A stretch of 19,558 nt of DNA from UBA525 sp964589765. GTDB lineage: Archaea; Nanobdellota; Nanobdellia; Woesearchaeales; UBA525. Each line of letters starts with the position of its first letter. Within the stretch, counting starts at the first letter, position 1. The notes below the pieces were generated by a model that worked only from the letters and a program-made list of their open reading frames with translations, had not been told where the DNA came from and made no database searches. Location of the stretch: contig CAZPUM010000024.1 in NCBI GenBank assembly GCA_964589765.1, forward strand, positions 1-19,558, given 5' to 3'. This document shows, one piece after another, positions 6,134-12,397 of this stretch. The position numbers were made by a program, and so were the translations under genes.

Positions 6134-6583
6134 ATGATGAAGATACTACTAACTATAACAGCATTATTCCTATTAGTATTGATTGGATGTACGACCGTGT
6201 CGGAATCGTCTGATGACGCGCCAATGTCAGCACTGGCTGTAGCCGAGAAGGTCGAAGTCTATCATTTTCATGGAACTAACCAGTGCTACTCATGCGTTGC
6301 GGTCGGCGACCTAGCCGAGAAGACAATTAACACATACTATGGTAAGGAATTATCTGAGGGAAAGGTTGTTTTCGAGCACGTAAATGGTGAGTTGCCTGAA
6401 AACCGCGAACTTGTCCTTAAGTATGGGGCAACTGGAAGCTCGATATGGATCGGTACGTATATTGATGGTGAATTCCACAAAGAGCAGAACATCAATGTTT
6501 GGTACAAGCTTAGAAACGAGGCGGACTACCTGGCATATTTGAAGGGTGTACTGGACAAGCGCCTATCAGGGGATCTTTCATGA
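6134..6583 (+). CDS. ArsF-like thioredoxin-fold lipoprotein (CxxC)
   Basis: A 149-residue secreted lipoprotein. Residues 1-18 form a short signal peptide ending in LVLIGC with a lipobox cysteine at 19. The mature part has VEVYHFHGTNQCYSCVAVGDL, a Cys51-x-x-Cys54 after a strand, then KVVFEHVNGELPENRELVLKYG and SSIWIGTY. This FHxTxRCxxC...VNxDxPxN pattern is the one I recall for the ArsF ('nitrophenyl compound nitroreductase subunit') family, which sits next to ArsG permeases; the name is from memory and the enzymatic role in archaea is unproven. It acts outside the membrane, probably as a thiol-redox partner of the ArsG/CcdA-like protein two genes downstream. The start ATG 6134 lies one base after the arsP stop; ATG 6137 is the alternative. 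Confidence 0.68.
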   Translation: MMKILLTITALFLLVLIGCTTVSESSDDAPMSALAVAEKVEVYHFHGTNQCYSCVAVGDLAEKTINTYYGKELSEGKVVFEHVNGELPENRELVLKYGATGSSIWIGTYIDGEFHKEQNINVWYKLRNEADYLAYLKGVLDKRLSGDLS

Positions 6584-7233
6584 ATTGGAGAGGCATAGCA
6601 TTAATTATCGGTGTAGTCTTTGTTGTGACTCTGCTTGTGTTGGTTAGAGGTATCACTGGCAAGGTCATTGTGTCAGAACCGTCTATTATTGTTTCTTGTC
6701 CTACGATGCATAGTCTTTCAGACGAATTGTTCCCAGATGCGACACAGGTGAAAACAGGGTCAGCAGCAGAATCACTGCTACTTCTCAATCAAGGGCGCGC
6801 TGACGTTGCGATTATTGGGAGAACCGCCACGCCATATGAGGGTGTAGGACTTGAGTCTTGTGCATTAGCGCAGGGCGTAACCCTTGTTACTGATAGAGAA
6901 AAACAAGCTGTTGCATGGGAAGAACTGAAGGAGTGGCGTATCTGTACCACCTTGCCAATAGATAGTTTCAGGTCATATTTTCCATCAGGAACTACTCTTG
7001 TTGAGGAAGAATACTGTAGTGGTGAACAAACGGCAAATCTCAAAAATTGGCAGGATGTAAATGCAGAGGACAGCTTACTCATTCCTATGCTTGGTGGTAT
7101 GAAAGACCCTCGCTTTAGAGCCCCTTTCCTCTATACTAAATCGCTTGACATGTACGCGACACCTTGTTGTGACGAAGAAGGATGTCCATCAACTGTACTT
7201 TGGGAAGATTCCCTTTCAGAGGGTTCAACATGA
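6580..7233 (+). CDS. Membrane-anchored, cysteine-rich, periplasmic-binding-protein-like protein of unknown function
   Basis: I do not recognise a named family. The 217-residue protein has one N-terminal transmembrane anchor (about residues 7-24) and an extracytoplasmic domain. SIIVSCPTMHSLSDEL, then TGSAAESLLLLNQGRADVAIIGRTATPYE resembles type 2 substrate-binding proteins (phosphate or oxyanion binding: 'GS...L..L..G..DvaiigR'). It is short for such proteins. It has seven cysteines (40, 94, 122, 146, 196, 197, 202), including the tail PCCDEEGC, which is unusual for a binding protein and would suit thiol-based metalloid binding or disulfide exchange. It overlaps both neighbours by 4 bases, with AGGGGAT before its ATG, so it is translated together with the ArsF-like and ArsG-like genes. 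Ligand and role are open. Confidence 0.7.
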   Translation: MNWRGIALIIGVVFVVTLLVLVRGITGKVIVSEPSIIVSCPTMHSLSDELFPDATQVKTGSAAESLLLLNQGRADVAIIGRTATPYEGVGLESCALAQGVTLVTDREKQAVAWEELKEWRICTTLPIDSFRSYFPSGTTLVEEEYCSGEQTANLKNWQDVNAEDSLLIPMLGGMKDPRFRAPFLYTKSLDMYATPCCDEEGCPSTVLWEDSLSEGST

Positions 7234-7940
7234 GCATCATGGCCTTCATGGAATCAATGGGAACTAGTAACATCGCTGTAGTGGCTGCCTTTTTTATTGG
7301 TCTTATGACTGCAATCAGCCCCTGTCCGCTCGCGACAAATATTACAGCGGTCGCATATATCACAAAGAAGCTTGGGAGTGTAAAACAAACTCTAATCTCA
7401 GGTGTACTTTACACTCTAGGTCGTGCTCTGACGTACACATTACTCGCGATGATAATAGTTTATGCGGGACTCAGTGCCGAAAGTATCGGCCGCTTTTTAC
7501 AAACGTACGGTGTGAAAATACTGGGTCCACTCTTAATCCTTATCGGGTTAGTGATGTTGGAAGTGATAACGCTTAAGGGAATGAAAGGAGGTGCTTGGCT
7601 TCATAAAATAAAGCTAAGCTTGGCAGAAAAAGGATATCTTGGCTCGTTTCTTCTAGGCGCACTTCTTGCGCTAGCCTTCTGTCCGTTTAGTGGTGTTCTG
7701 TACTTTGGCATGCTTATCCCGCTTGCCATAACTACAAAAGATGCCATTATTACCCCAATTGTATTTGGAGTGGCGACAGGTCTGCCTGTTATGATTGCAG
7801 CAATCCTGCTTGCTAAAGGTACAGAGGCGCTCGCGAAAGCTTTGCACAAGACGCGCATAATCGAAAAATGGTTTAGGAAGGGTGTGGGTATAGTGTTCAT
7901 CATCGTTGGTCTTTATTACGTTTTTACCGCGCTCTTCTGA
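7230..7940 (+). CDS. ArsG/CcdA-like (DsbD-family) membrane thiol transporter or aromatic-arsenical permease
   Basis: A 236-residue membrane protein with six predicted helices and a twofold pattern. Each half carries one proline-flanked cysteine: AISPCPLATNITAVAYI (Cys32) and LALAFCPFSGVLYFGM (Cys151), the paired cysteines that carry electrons across the membrane in CcdA/DsbD proteins. It ends with a hydrophobic KGVGIVFIIVGLYYVF. Proteins of this size next to ArsF-like lipoproteins are annotated as the ArsG family of aminobenzylarsenical efflux permeases (recalled, not searched). Electron supply to the CYSC lipoprotein is the alternative reading. ATG 7230 overlaps the previous stop and has AGAGGG 6 bases upstream, so I prefer it to a longer frame from TTG 7182 that would overlap the upstream gene. 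Confidence 0.75.
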   Translation: MSIMAFMESMGTSNIAVVAAFFIGLMTAISPCPLATNITAVAYITKKLGSVKQTLISGVLYTLGRALTYTLLAMIIVYAGLSAESIGRFLQTYGVKILGPLLILIGLVMLEVITLKGMKGGAWLHKIKLSLAEKGYLGSFLLGALLALAFCPFSGVLYFGMLIPLAITTKDAIITPIVFGVATGLPVMIAAILLAKGTEALAKALHKTRIIEKWFRKGVGIVFIIVGLYYVFTALF

Positions 7941-8046
7941 CATGGACTTTCAAAACCAGACCTGATTGCTGAAGAAACAGCGCAGATTACAAAAAGGCCA
8001 AAAGGCATGTTCCTAAACCATAAGTGTATGTCAGAAAAACTTGGGA
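7941..8046. other. Convergent spacer between accessory operon and tRNA-Glu
   Basis: This is the junction between the rightward accessory genes and the leftward tRNA-Glu gene. Two A5 runs (7991-7995 and 8035-8039) read as T5 on the minus strand and could end tRNA transcription. One plus frame is open through the spacer and the tRNA but has no start signal or recognisable domain. No strong plus-strand T-run terminator is visible after the last operon gene. Confidence 0.4.
8035..8039 (-). terminator. T5 terminator of tRNA-Glu
   Basis: AAAAA on the plus strand is TTTTT in the tRNA-Glu transcript, 7 bases past the mature 3' end. Short oligo-T runs are sufficient to stop archaeal RNA polymerase. 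A second T5 run lies at 7991-7995. Confidence 0.4.
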
Positions 8047-8121
8047 TGCTCCCGCCGGGATTCGAACCCGGGTCTTCGGCGCGAGAGGCCGAAATGATTG
8101 ACCGGACTACACTACAGGAGC
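8047..8121 (-). tRNA. tRNA-Glu (anticodon CTC)
   Basis: The minus strand folds as a complete 75-base tRNA. The acceptor stem is GCTCCTG with CGGGAGC (one G-U), followed by discriminator A. The anticodon stem TCGGC/GCCGA encloses loop CTCTCGC, giving anticodon CTC. The T arm is CCGGG-TTCGAAT-CCCGG. The D arm has the short three-pair stem usual for glutamate tRNAs. No CCA is encoded. The sequence closely matches the archaeal tRNA-Glu consensus I know. Its 3' end faces the accessory block. Confidence 0.95.
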
Positions 8122-8146
8122 CTTAAAGGGCGTGATTCATAGGGGG

Positions 8147-8157
8147 TTTTTAAATAT
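8147..8157 (-). promoter_or_regulatory. TATA box of tRNA-Glu
   Basis: ATATTTAAAAA on the minus strand, centred about 31 bases before the mature 5' end, allows a start about 5 bases upstream of the tRNA. No other promoter-like element lies in between. Confidence 0.6.
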
Positions 8158-8176
8158 GCCGTCATCTGGCGTCATT

Positions 8177-8190
8177 AACTATTAAAGTAA
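8177..8190 (+). promoter_or_regulatory. Possible promoter of small membrane protein gene
   Basis: AACTATTAAAGTAA contains a weak TATA-like ATTAAA. A start about 25 bases downstream, near 8209, would give a leader of roughly 23 bases that includes the strong AGGGGGTGA site at 8219-8227. It is the best candidate in the divergent spacer but is not a strong match. Confidence 0.3.
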
Positions 8191-8231
8191 GTGATACATA
8201 TTCATAGAATAAATATGAAGGGGGTGAAAAA

Positions 8232-8597
8232 TTGGCAAAAAAGAAGAGTACATTGCAGAAAGTAGGTGGCTATTCGTTTCTGATTGGCTTCCTTTTGGCT
8301 GTGATTATTGGTCTCATTGTAGGCTTTGGCGGGGCAACACCCAGCTGGGCTTACGGAGTCTTGGCGGTTCTGGGTCTAGTTGTAGGTCTACTGAACATCT
8401 CGCCTGAGGAAGTGATAGCCTTCTTGGTATCCACTGTAGCATTTTTGCTCAGCTTTGGTGCACTAGAAGCGTTGCTTTCGAATCTAGGCTCTGTCGGCGC
8501 TGGACTCGCTGTGTTCTTCGGTCTACTGCAGGTCTTTGTTGCTCCTGCTGCGGCCGTTGTTGCAGTGTTCGCCATTATTGGCCTCATCCGCGACTGA
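8232..8597 (+). CDS. Small four-helix membrane protein of unknown function (UUG start)
   Basis: A 121-residue protein with a basic start (AKKKSTLQK) and about four hydrophobic helices: GGYSFLIGFLLAVIIGLIVG, YGVLAVLGLVVGLL, VIAFLVSTVAFLLSFGAL and the Gly/Ala/Val-rich end. It contains no cysteine or obvious catalytic residue. Between helices 2 and 3 is NISPEEVIAF. I recall similar small membrane proteins in archaeal genomes but cannot name a family. Start: TTG 8232 follows AGGGGGTGA (8219-8227), an unusually strong ribosome binding site, 4 bases upstream. No ATG or GTG at that position fits, so UUG initiation is well supported. It is a single-gene unit between two tRNA genes. Confidence 0.8.
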   Translation: MAKKKSTLQKVGGYSFLIGFLLAVIIGLIVGFGGATPSWAYGVLAVLGLVVGLLNISPEEVIAFLVSTVAFLLSFGALEALLSNLGSVGAGLAVFFGLLQVFVAPAAAVVAVFAIIGLIRD

Positions 8598-8610
8598 GAC
8601 AAATAGATTC

Positions 8611-8640
8611 CTTTTTTTCTATAATTTTTTTAAAAATAAA
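8611..8640. terminator. Oligo-T terminator (membrane protein gene) and reverse T-run (tRNA-Lys)
   Basis: Two T7 runs (8612-8618 and 8625-8631) follow the membrane protein gene by 14 bases and are typical archaeal U-rich terminators. AAAAATAAA at 8632-8640 reads as TTTATTTTT on the minus strand, 32 bases past tRNA-Lys, and may end that transcript. There is no long stem. Confidence 0.55.
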
Positions 8641-8671
8641 CTTCTAACTAAATGCCATGACTTTGTGGTTA

Positions 8672-8746
8672 TGGGTCCAACGGGATTCGAACCCGCGGCC
8701 TACCGGTTAAGAGCCGGTTGCTCTGACCAGGCTGAGCTATAGACCC
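8672..8746 (-). tRNA. tRNA-Lys (anticodon CTT)
   Basis: The minus strand folds as a 75-base tRNA. The acceptor is GGGTCTA/TGGACCC with discriminator A, and the D stem is GCTC/GAGC. The anticodon stem ACCGG/CCGGT carries loop CTCTTAA, giving anticodon CTT. The T arm is GCGGG-TTCGAAT-CCCGT. No CCA is encoded. A plus-strand open frame crossing it (8536-8742) is not a gene. Confidence 0.95.
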
Positions 8747-8764
8747 ATCTTTGAAACTTCCAAG

Positions 8765-8776
8765 TTATTTAAATAT
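8765..8776 (-). promoter_or_regulatory. TATA box of tRNA-Lys
   Basis: ATATTTAAATAA on the minus strand, centred 25 bases before the 5' end of tRNA-Lys. It is a near-consensus archaeal TATA box and probably starts the transcript at the mature end. Confidence 0.65.
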
Positions 8777-8797
8777 CTTTTTGAAATATAGAGGAGA

Positions 8798-8806
8798 AAG
8801 AAAAAA
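8798..8806 (-). terminator. T-run terminator after pepF
   Basis: On the minus strand the pepF stop is followed within 4 bases by CCC and T6 (8801-8806), then a C and further T residues. This is a plausible archaeal terminator just ahead of the tRNA-Lys promoter. Confidence 0.5.
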
Positions 8807-8810
8807 GGGT

Positions 8811-10541
8811 TTATTCAACAAGAGACTCTAGGTCATCAACCATTTTTCGGACAACGTTCATTCCTTGTAGCCAGAACTCTTTTTTTGAGATGTCCACGCC
8901 AAGGATATCATGAGTCATCCTAATAGGGTCCATGCTTTGGCCTGCTTCGAGGAATCTTTCGTATTTTGGTATGAAAGACTCTCCTTCTTTTTTGAACTGG
9001 TCGTACAAGGCAAGTGTCAGCAGATTTCCAAAGCTGTATGCGTAGCAGTAAAATGGAAAGTGAATGAAGTGTCCAATCGCCAACCATTCTGAGCGGAACA
9101 TCTCATCAACGGGGATGTCTCCGAACTGCTCTTTCAGGTTCTCCATATATGCATCTGAGAGCGATTTAGTGTCTCCACCTTCCACAATGATTCTGTGTGC
9201 CTCCTTCTCAAATCTAACAAATGCGCTTTGTCTACCTATAGTTGCGTACATATCAGCAAGCTTGTCCACCAATATGGATTTCTTTAGGTCTGGTCTCTGC
9301 TCAAGCAACATATCTGTCATTAGCATCTCACTAAAAACGCTGGCAGTTTCAGCAACGGGCATTACATGGCCAAACTCCAATGGGCCGAGAGGTCTTCCTA
9401 ACTGGTGGTGGACCCCGTGGCCTGTTTCGTGCGCGACGGTCATTACATCGTCGAGTTTGTTTGTGTAGTTGTAAAGCAGGAAGGCGGGAAGGTTTGGGGT
9501 CATTCCCCAGCAGTATGCGCCTCCGCGCTTCATACCTGCGATGGGCATAGCATGAACAAAGTCTCCTGCGTAAATCTCCTCCGCAGCTTTTCTGAGTTTT
9601 GGTGAGAATCTTCCTAGTGCTTCAAGGGTCATTTCGACTGCTTTTTCGTAGGGGATATCAACTTCTTCTCTTTCAAGAGGGGCGTAGATATCAAACCTTG
9701 TGAAATCAATTCCAAGCATCTTTCCTTTTAGTTGGAAATACCTTCTCCAGATGTCTGAGGATTCACGACATGCTTCCAAGTGCGCATCAACAACCTCATC
9801 TGGAATTTCATTTGCTAAATTCCACTCGCTGAATGACGCTAGGAAATTACGAAGCTTTCTTTCATTTTCATGGTCGAGGACAACATACTGGTAGAGTTCT
9901 GAAAGTAATTCCTCTGAATTGGCTCTGGATTTGTAATACACAGTATAAGCTTTTTTTCTTACTTCTGGGTCGGCATCCTTAAACTTTGAGCGGATGTCTT
10001 CTTCGGAAACCACTTTACCATCCCAGTCATACTTTATTCCTGTGTCAATCTTGTCGTATAGTTGGATGTGTGCTTCTCTTCCTGTAACTCTGTTTAGGGT
10101 AATTATTTTTTCTTCAGATTCAGAGAGAGTGTGTGGTTTGAATTCGCGCAGATGACTGAAGTAATGTCTGCTTCGTGGCAGAGTATCTAGGAGCTCTTCA
10201 GCTTTTTCATCCTCAAGTTGCTTCCACCAATTTGTGAAGAATATTATCTCGGTATCGGCTTCACTCACAACTTTGTTGACCCTCTTAAGGAAAGCACTTT
10301 TTTCACCGTTCTGAACATCTGTGTCTATGCTCATTTTAGCATAACAGTATATTCTTGCTTGTAACTCAGAATATGATTCGTAAGCACTAACCAATGTTGA
10401 GAAATCCTCCGGACCAATAGTGTTTATCCTACTACGGTAGTCTGCAATTGTCCTTGCCTGTTCCTGTACTGCTGTCAGCATTTCTTGTGGTGTCTTTCCA
10501 TCGAGAAGTTGTGATAAATTCCATTCAGTTGAGTATGCCAT
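8811..10541 (-). CDS. pepF: Oligoendopeptidase F (peptidase family M3, zinc metallopeptidase)
   Basis: A 576-residue cytoplasmic zinc peptidase that cuts short peptides, likely those released by the proteasome. The zinc motif is VAHETGHGVHHQ with His371, Glu372 and His375. The third ligand is Glu398 in PVAETASVFSEML. The C-terminal half also has PFYCYAYSFGNLLTLALY and the substrate-binding region of M3B enzymes. Length and the long helical N-terminal domain (about 1-200) are normal for PepF. The start ATG 10541 fits a TATA box centred about 27 bases upstream (10563-10572) and there is no Shine-Dalgarno, so the message is probably leaderless. It is a single gene with a T-run terminator. A few M3B enzymes trim other substrates, so peptide specificity is inferred. 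Confidence 0.93.
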   Translation of the reverse strand: MAYSTEWNLSQLLDGKTPQEMLTAVQEQARTIADYRSRINTIGPEDFSTLVSAYESYSELQARIYCYAKMSIDTDVQNGEKSAFLKRVNKVVSEADTEIIFFTNWWKQLEDEKAEELLDTLPRSRHYFSHLREFKPHTLSESEEKIITLNRVTGREAHIQLYDKIDTGIKYDWDGKVVSEEDIRSKFKDADPEVRKKAYTVYYKSRANSEELLSELYQYVVLDHENERKLRNFLASFSEWNLANEIPDEVVDAHLEACRESSDIWRRYFQLKGKMLGIDFTRFDIYAPLEREEVDIPYEKAVEMTLEALGRFSPKLRKAAEEIYAGDFVHAMPIAGMKRGGAYCWGMTPNLPAFLLYNYTNKLDDVMTVAHETGHGVHHQLGRPLGPLEFGHVMPVAETASVFSEMLMTDMLLEQRPDLKKSILVDKLADMYATIGRQSAFVRFEKEAHRIIVEGGDTKSLSDAYMENLKEQFGDIPVDEMFRSEWLAIGHFIHFPFYCYAYSFGNLLTLALYDQFKKEGESFIPKYERFLEAGQSMDPIRMTHDILGVDISKKEFWLQGMNVVRKMVDDLESLVE

Positions 10542-10562
10542 ATTGTTGGAAATTTTTGTCGA

Positions 10563-10572
10563 CTTAATAAAA
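10563..10572 (-). promoter_or_regulatory. TATA box of pepF (leaderless)
   Basis: TTTTATTAAG on the minus strand, centred about 27 bases before the pepF ATG. With the usual spacing the transcript begins within a couple of bases of the start codon. Confidence 0.55.
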
Positions 10573-10595
10573 CTAATTCTTGGGTTTAAAAGCGA

Positions 10596-11270
10596 TTAGC
10601 GAGGAACAAGAGAGTACAATGTCCGTGAATGTCCGCGTTTCTTCCCAATCTTGCTTTGGATATCTAGCCCTGCGTCAGCGATTACAGATTCCATCAGCTC
10701 TTCATCTCCAAGCTCATTCGAAAATGACATCTGGATTAATCCGTCATCTGCGAGGTAATCCTTTACCGCAGAAAGTATTTTTCGTGCTGATTTGTAGTTT
10801 TCGTCAAATATTGCAAAAGTTAACGGAATGTTTGGGTCTGCTTTTTGGTTGAAATAAGGTGCTGCGAAAAGTATTCTATCAAATTTCTGCTCCGCCAACT
10901 TTTCCAAACCGTCTGATTGAATCACTTGGATTTTTTCACAGCCTTTGATGGTTTCTGAGTTTTTTCTTGCTGTTTCTACAGCATATGGGTTCATATCCAA
11001 AGCAACAACTTTTGAGGCGCCAGCTCTCGAAGCAAATATTGCCAAGATACCGCACCCTGTTCCAATATCCAGAACTCTGTGACCAGGTTGAATATCCCAG
11101 TTATTGATGAAAAATATGGCTGAATATGCGTATTTGGGAGATAGTGTTTGTGGATGGATTTCCAGTGTTACATCTCCTACAGTTACGGGGTAAGGTTCTT
11201 TGTGTTGTAACGAAACTCTTAGAAAATCCTCACTAGGTGTGTAAATCTTTTGATCACTTTCGATATGCAT
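10596..11270 (-). CDS. Class I SAM-dependent methyltransferase (HemK/PrmC-like, divergent)
   Basis: A 224-residue Rossmann-fold methyltransferase. Near the N-terminus QKIYTPSEDFLRVSL resembles the vYePxEDSfLL start of HemK2-type enzymes. Motif I is VLDIGTGCGILAIFAS (67-82), the acidic residue binding the SAM ribose is Asp92 (ALDMNPYAVETARKN), and SDGL at 119-122 follows. The substrate motif position reads FAAPYF (135-140) instead of the NPPY used by glutamine and N6-adenine methyltransferases, so the substrate may differ. I place the start at ATG 11270: a longer frame to 11399 would be translated through tRNA-Ser, and a TATA-like element lies 28 bases upstream. There is no Shine-Dalgarno. Target (protein, RNA or small molecule) is unknown. 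Confidence 0.82.
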   Translation of the reverse strand: MHIESDQKIYTPSEDFLRVSLQHKEPYPVTVGDVTLEIHPQTLSPKYAYSAIFFINNWDIQPGHRVLDIGTGCGILAIFASRAGASKVVALDMNPYAVETARKNSETIKGCEKIQVIQSDGLEKLAEQKFDRILFAAPYFNQKADPNIPLTFAIFDENYKSARKILSAVKDYLADDGLIQMSFSNELGDEELMESVIADAGLDIQSKIGKKRGHSRTLYSLVPR

Positions 11271-11293
11271 AATTGGGGAGAAATCGCCGTTAC

Positions 11294-11301
11294 ATAATAA
11301 A
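11294..11301 (-). promoter_or_regulatory. TATA box of methyltransferase gene (leaderless)
   Basis: TTTATTAT on the minus strand, centred 28 bases before ATG 11270 and 14 bases past tRNA-Ser. It supports the short start of the methyltransferase. The T-rich stretch may also help end the tRNA transcript. Confidence 0.5.
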
Positions 11302-11315
11302 GATGGGCTTTTGAA

Positions 11316-11397
11316 CGCCGCGGGTGGGATTTGAACCCACAATTCCAAAGGAACTGGTTTTCGAGACCAGCGCAATACCGGATTATGCGACCGCGGC
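11316..11397 (-). tRNA. tRNA-Ser (anticodon CGA)
   Basis: The minus strand folds as an 82-base class II tRNA. The acceptor is GCCGCGG/CCGCGGC with discriminator G. The D arm has stem GCA/TGC. The anticodon stem CTGGT/ACCAG carries loop CTCGAAA, giving anticodon CGA. The long variable arm (TTCC-TTTG-GAAT) is diagnostic of serine and leucine tRNAs. The T arm is GTGGG-TTCAAAT-CCCAC. No CCA is encoded. No convincing TATA box lies in the 31 bases before it, so it may be transcribed with the gene upstream. Confidence 0.95.
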
Positions 11398-11428
11398 AAT
11401 CTTGGTTGAAGCGGACGACTGAAAAAGC

Positions 11429-12397
11429 TTACGGTACAACCTTTTCTAAAACGTCGTGAATTTCGTCAGAAGTGTCGTAATCCTTGATTTCTGAAAGTCT
11501 TACCCATGCGAACTTGTTTTCCTCAACTTTTGGCTCGGCTTTTAGAGTTACAAGTACTGGGTGTAACATAACTGTGTGTTTGCTTTCTTCATCTTCTAGC
11601 TCTACAATATCACCGTACATGATCCTTTCAATCATTTCGTAGTCGATACCTACTTTTTTTAGCTGTCTTACAACTTTCTCTTTAATCTCAGCAGGGTCAT
11701 CGAGTGTACTTGAAAGGCAGTCCCAGAATTTTTCTCCAGGTCTCTGTATTAGAAGAACTTTTTCATCAAGCATGACAATGGTGTGAACTCGTCTCTGGTT
11801 CTCAGCTCCACTGACTTCTGATTTAGGGGAGTAACTTGCCTCTCCAGTTTCATCAATTTCTGGCTCTTCAATCTCTTTTTCAGGGTCCTGTTCGAATTTG
11901 AACCTGTGCATGTTTAAGTACGACTTAATTTCGTTTCGTAAATCATCGCAGTCCTTTTGACAGTGACTTGCCTGCTCTTCAGAGATGTCCCTTCTGATGA
12001 ATTTGTCAGAAATCTGTCTGAAAAAGAACTGGATTCCGGAGCCTTCCCACTTATTTCTGTAATCTGTTCTCATCTGGCCAGTCATGGAAATTTTGACTTG
12101 ACCTACTTGGTACTTCTGCTCGTGCCCTTCGACTTTCAATACTTTCTCGTTAAGTTTTAGTAGTTTAACGCCTAATTTTATTTCTCCTTTACAGTAATCT
12201 GAGAACTGGCGCATACCAATCATCTCAATAATAACCTGCTTGCCCTCTGGGAGAACATCTTCCTGGCTGTTTGTTTCAAGCAAATAGTAAGAACGTTCAC
12301 GCATGAATCTTCTGATTATACTATAAAGTTCATCTGCTCGAAAAGGACCTTCATAGGTGAGGGGCTTTCTGTCGAAAAGTTTTCTTATCTCAGCCAT
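11429..12397 (-). CDS. Two-domain protein: uncharacterised beta-rich domain plus degenerate NUDIX-like domain
   Basis: A 322-residue cytoplasmic protein. Residues 1-165 form a beta-rich domain ending in a helix that resembles the neighbouring 166-residue protein (shared VGQVKISMTG versus DGKIRIYVEG). An acidic linker (about 170-200) leads to a C-terminal domain (203-322) with a NUDIX-like layout: HTIVMLDEKVLLIQRPGEKFW, a helix, and a late FAWVRLSEIKDYDT segment. The NUDIX box is broken: where catalytic enzymes have REUxEExGU the protein reads RQLKKVGI, without the metal-binding glutamates. It therefore probably binds a nucleotide or nucleic acid without hydrolysis (inference). GGAGG at 12404-12408 supports ATG 12397, and the gene overlaps the upstream gene by 8 bases. 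No named family is recognised for the N-terminal part. Confidence 0.75.
   Translation of the reverse strand: MAEIRKLFDRKPLTYEGPFRADELYSIIRRFMRERSYYLLETNSQEDVLPEGKQVIIEMIGMRQFSDYCKGEIKLGVKLLKLNEKVLKVEGHEQKYQVGQVKISMTGQMRTDYRNKWEGSGIQFFFRQISDKFIRRDISEEQASHCQKDCDDLRNEIKSYLNMHRFKFEQDPEKEIEEPEIDETGEASYSPKSEVSGAENQRRVHTIVMLDEKVLLIQRPGEKFWDCLSSTLDDPAEIKEKVVRQLKKVGIDYEMIERIMYGDIVELEDEESKHTVMLHPVLVTLKAEPKVEENKFAWVRLSEIKDYDTSDEIHDVLEKVVP

Noticed and set aside
7182..7229. Longer N-terminus for the ArsG-like protein
   Set aside because: It would overlap the upstream gene by about 50 bases, while ATG 7230 gives the usual ATGA overlap with AGAGGG in front.
7945..8125. Open plus-strand frame from the spacer through tRNA-Glu
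   Set aside because: There is no start signal, no recognisable domain, and more than a third of it is the tRNA antisense, which often stays open in one frame.
8536..8742. Plus-strand frame of 68 codons across tRNA-Lys
   Set aside because: It overlaps the membrane protein gene, its terminator and the tRNA; the sequence after residue 45 is the tRNA read in reverse.
11271..11399. 43-residue N-terminal extension of the methyltransferase
   Set aside because: The segment is encoded by tRNA-Ser and its spacer; the methyltransferase has its own TATA-like element and ATG 11270.
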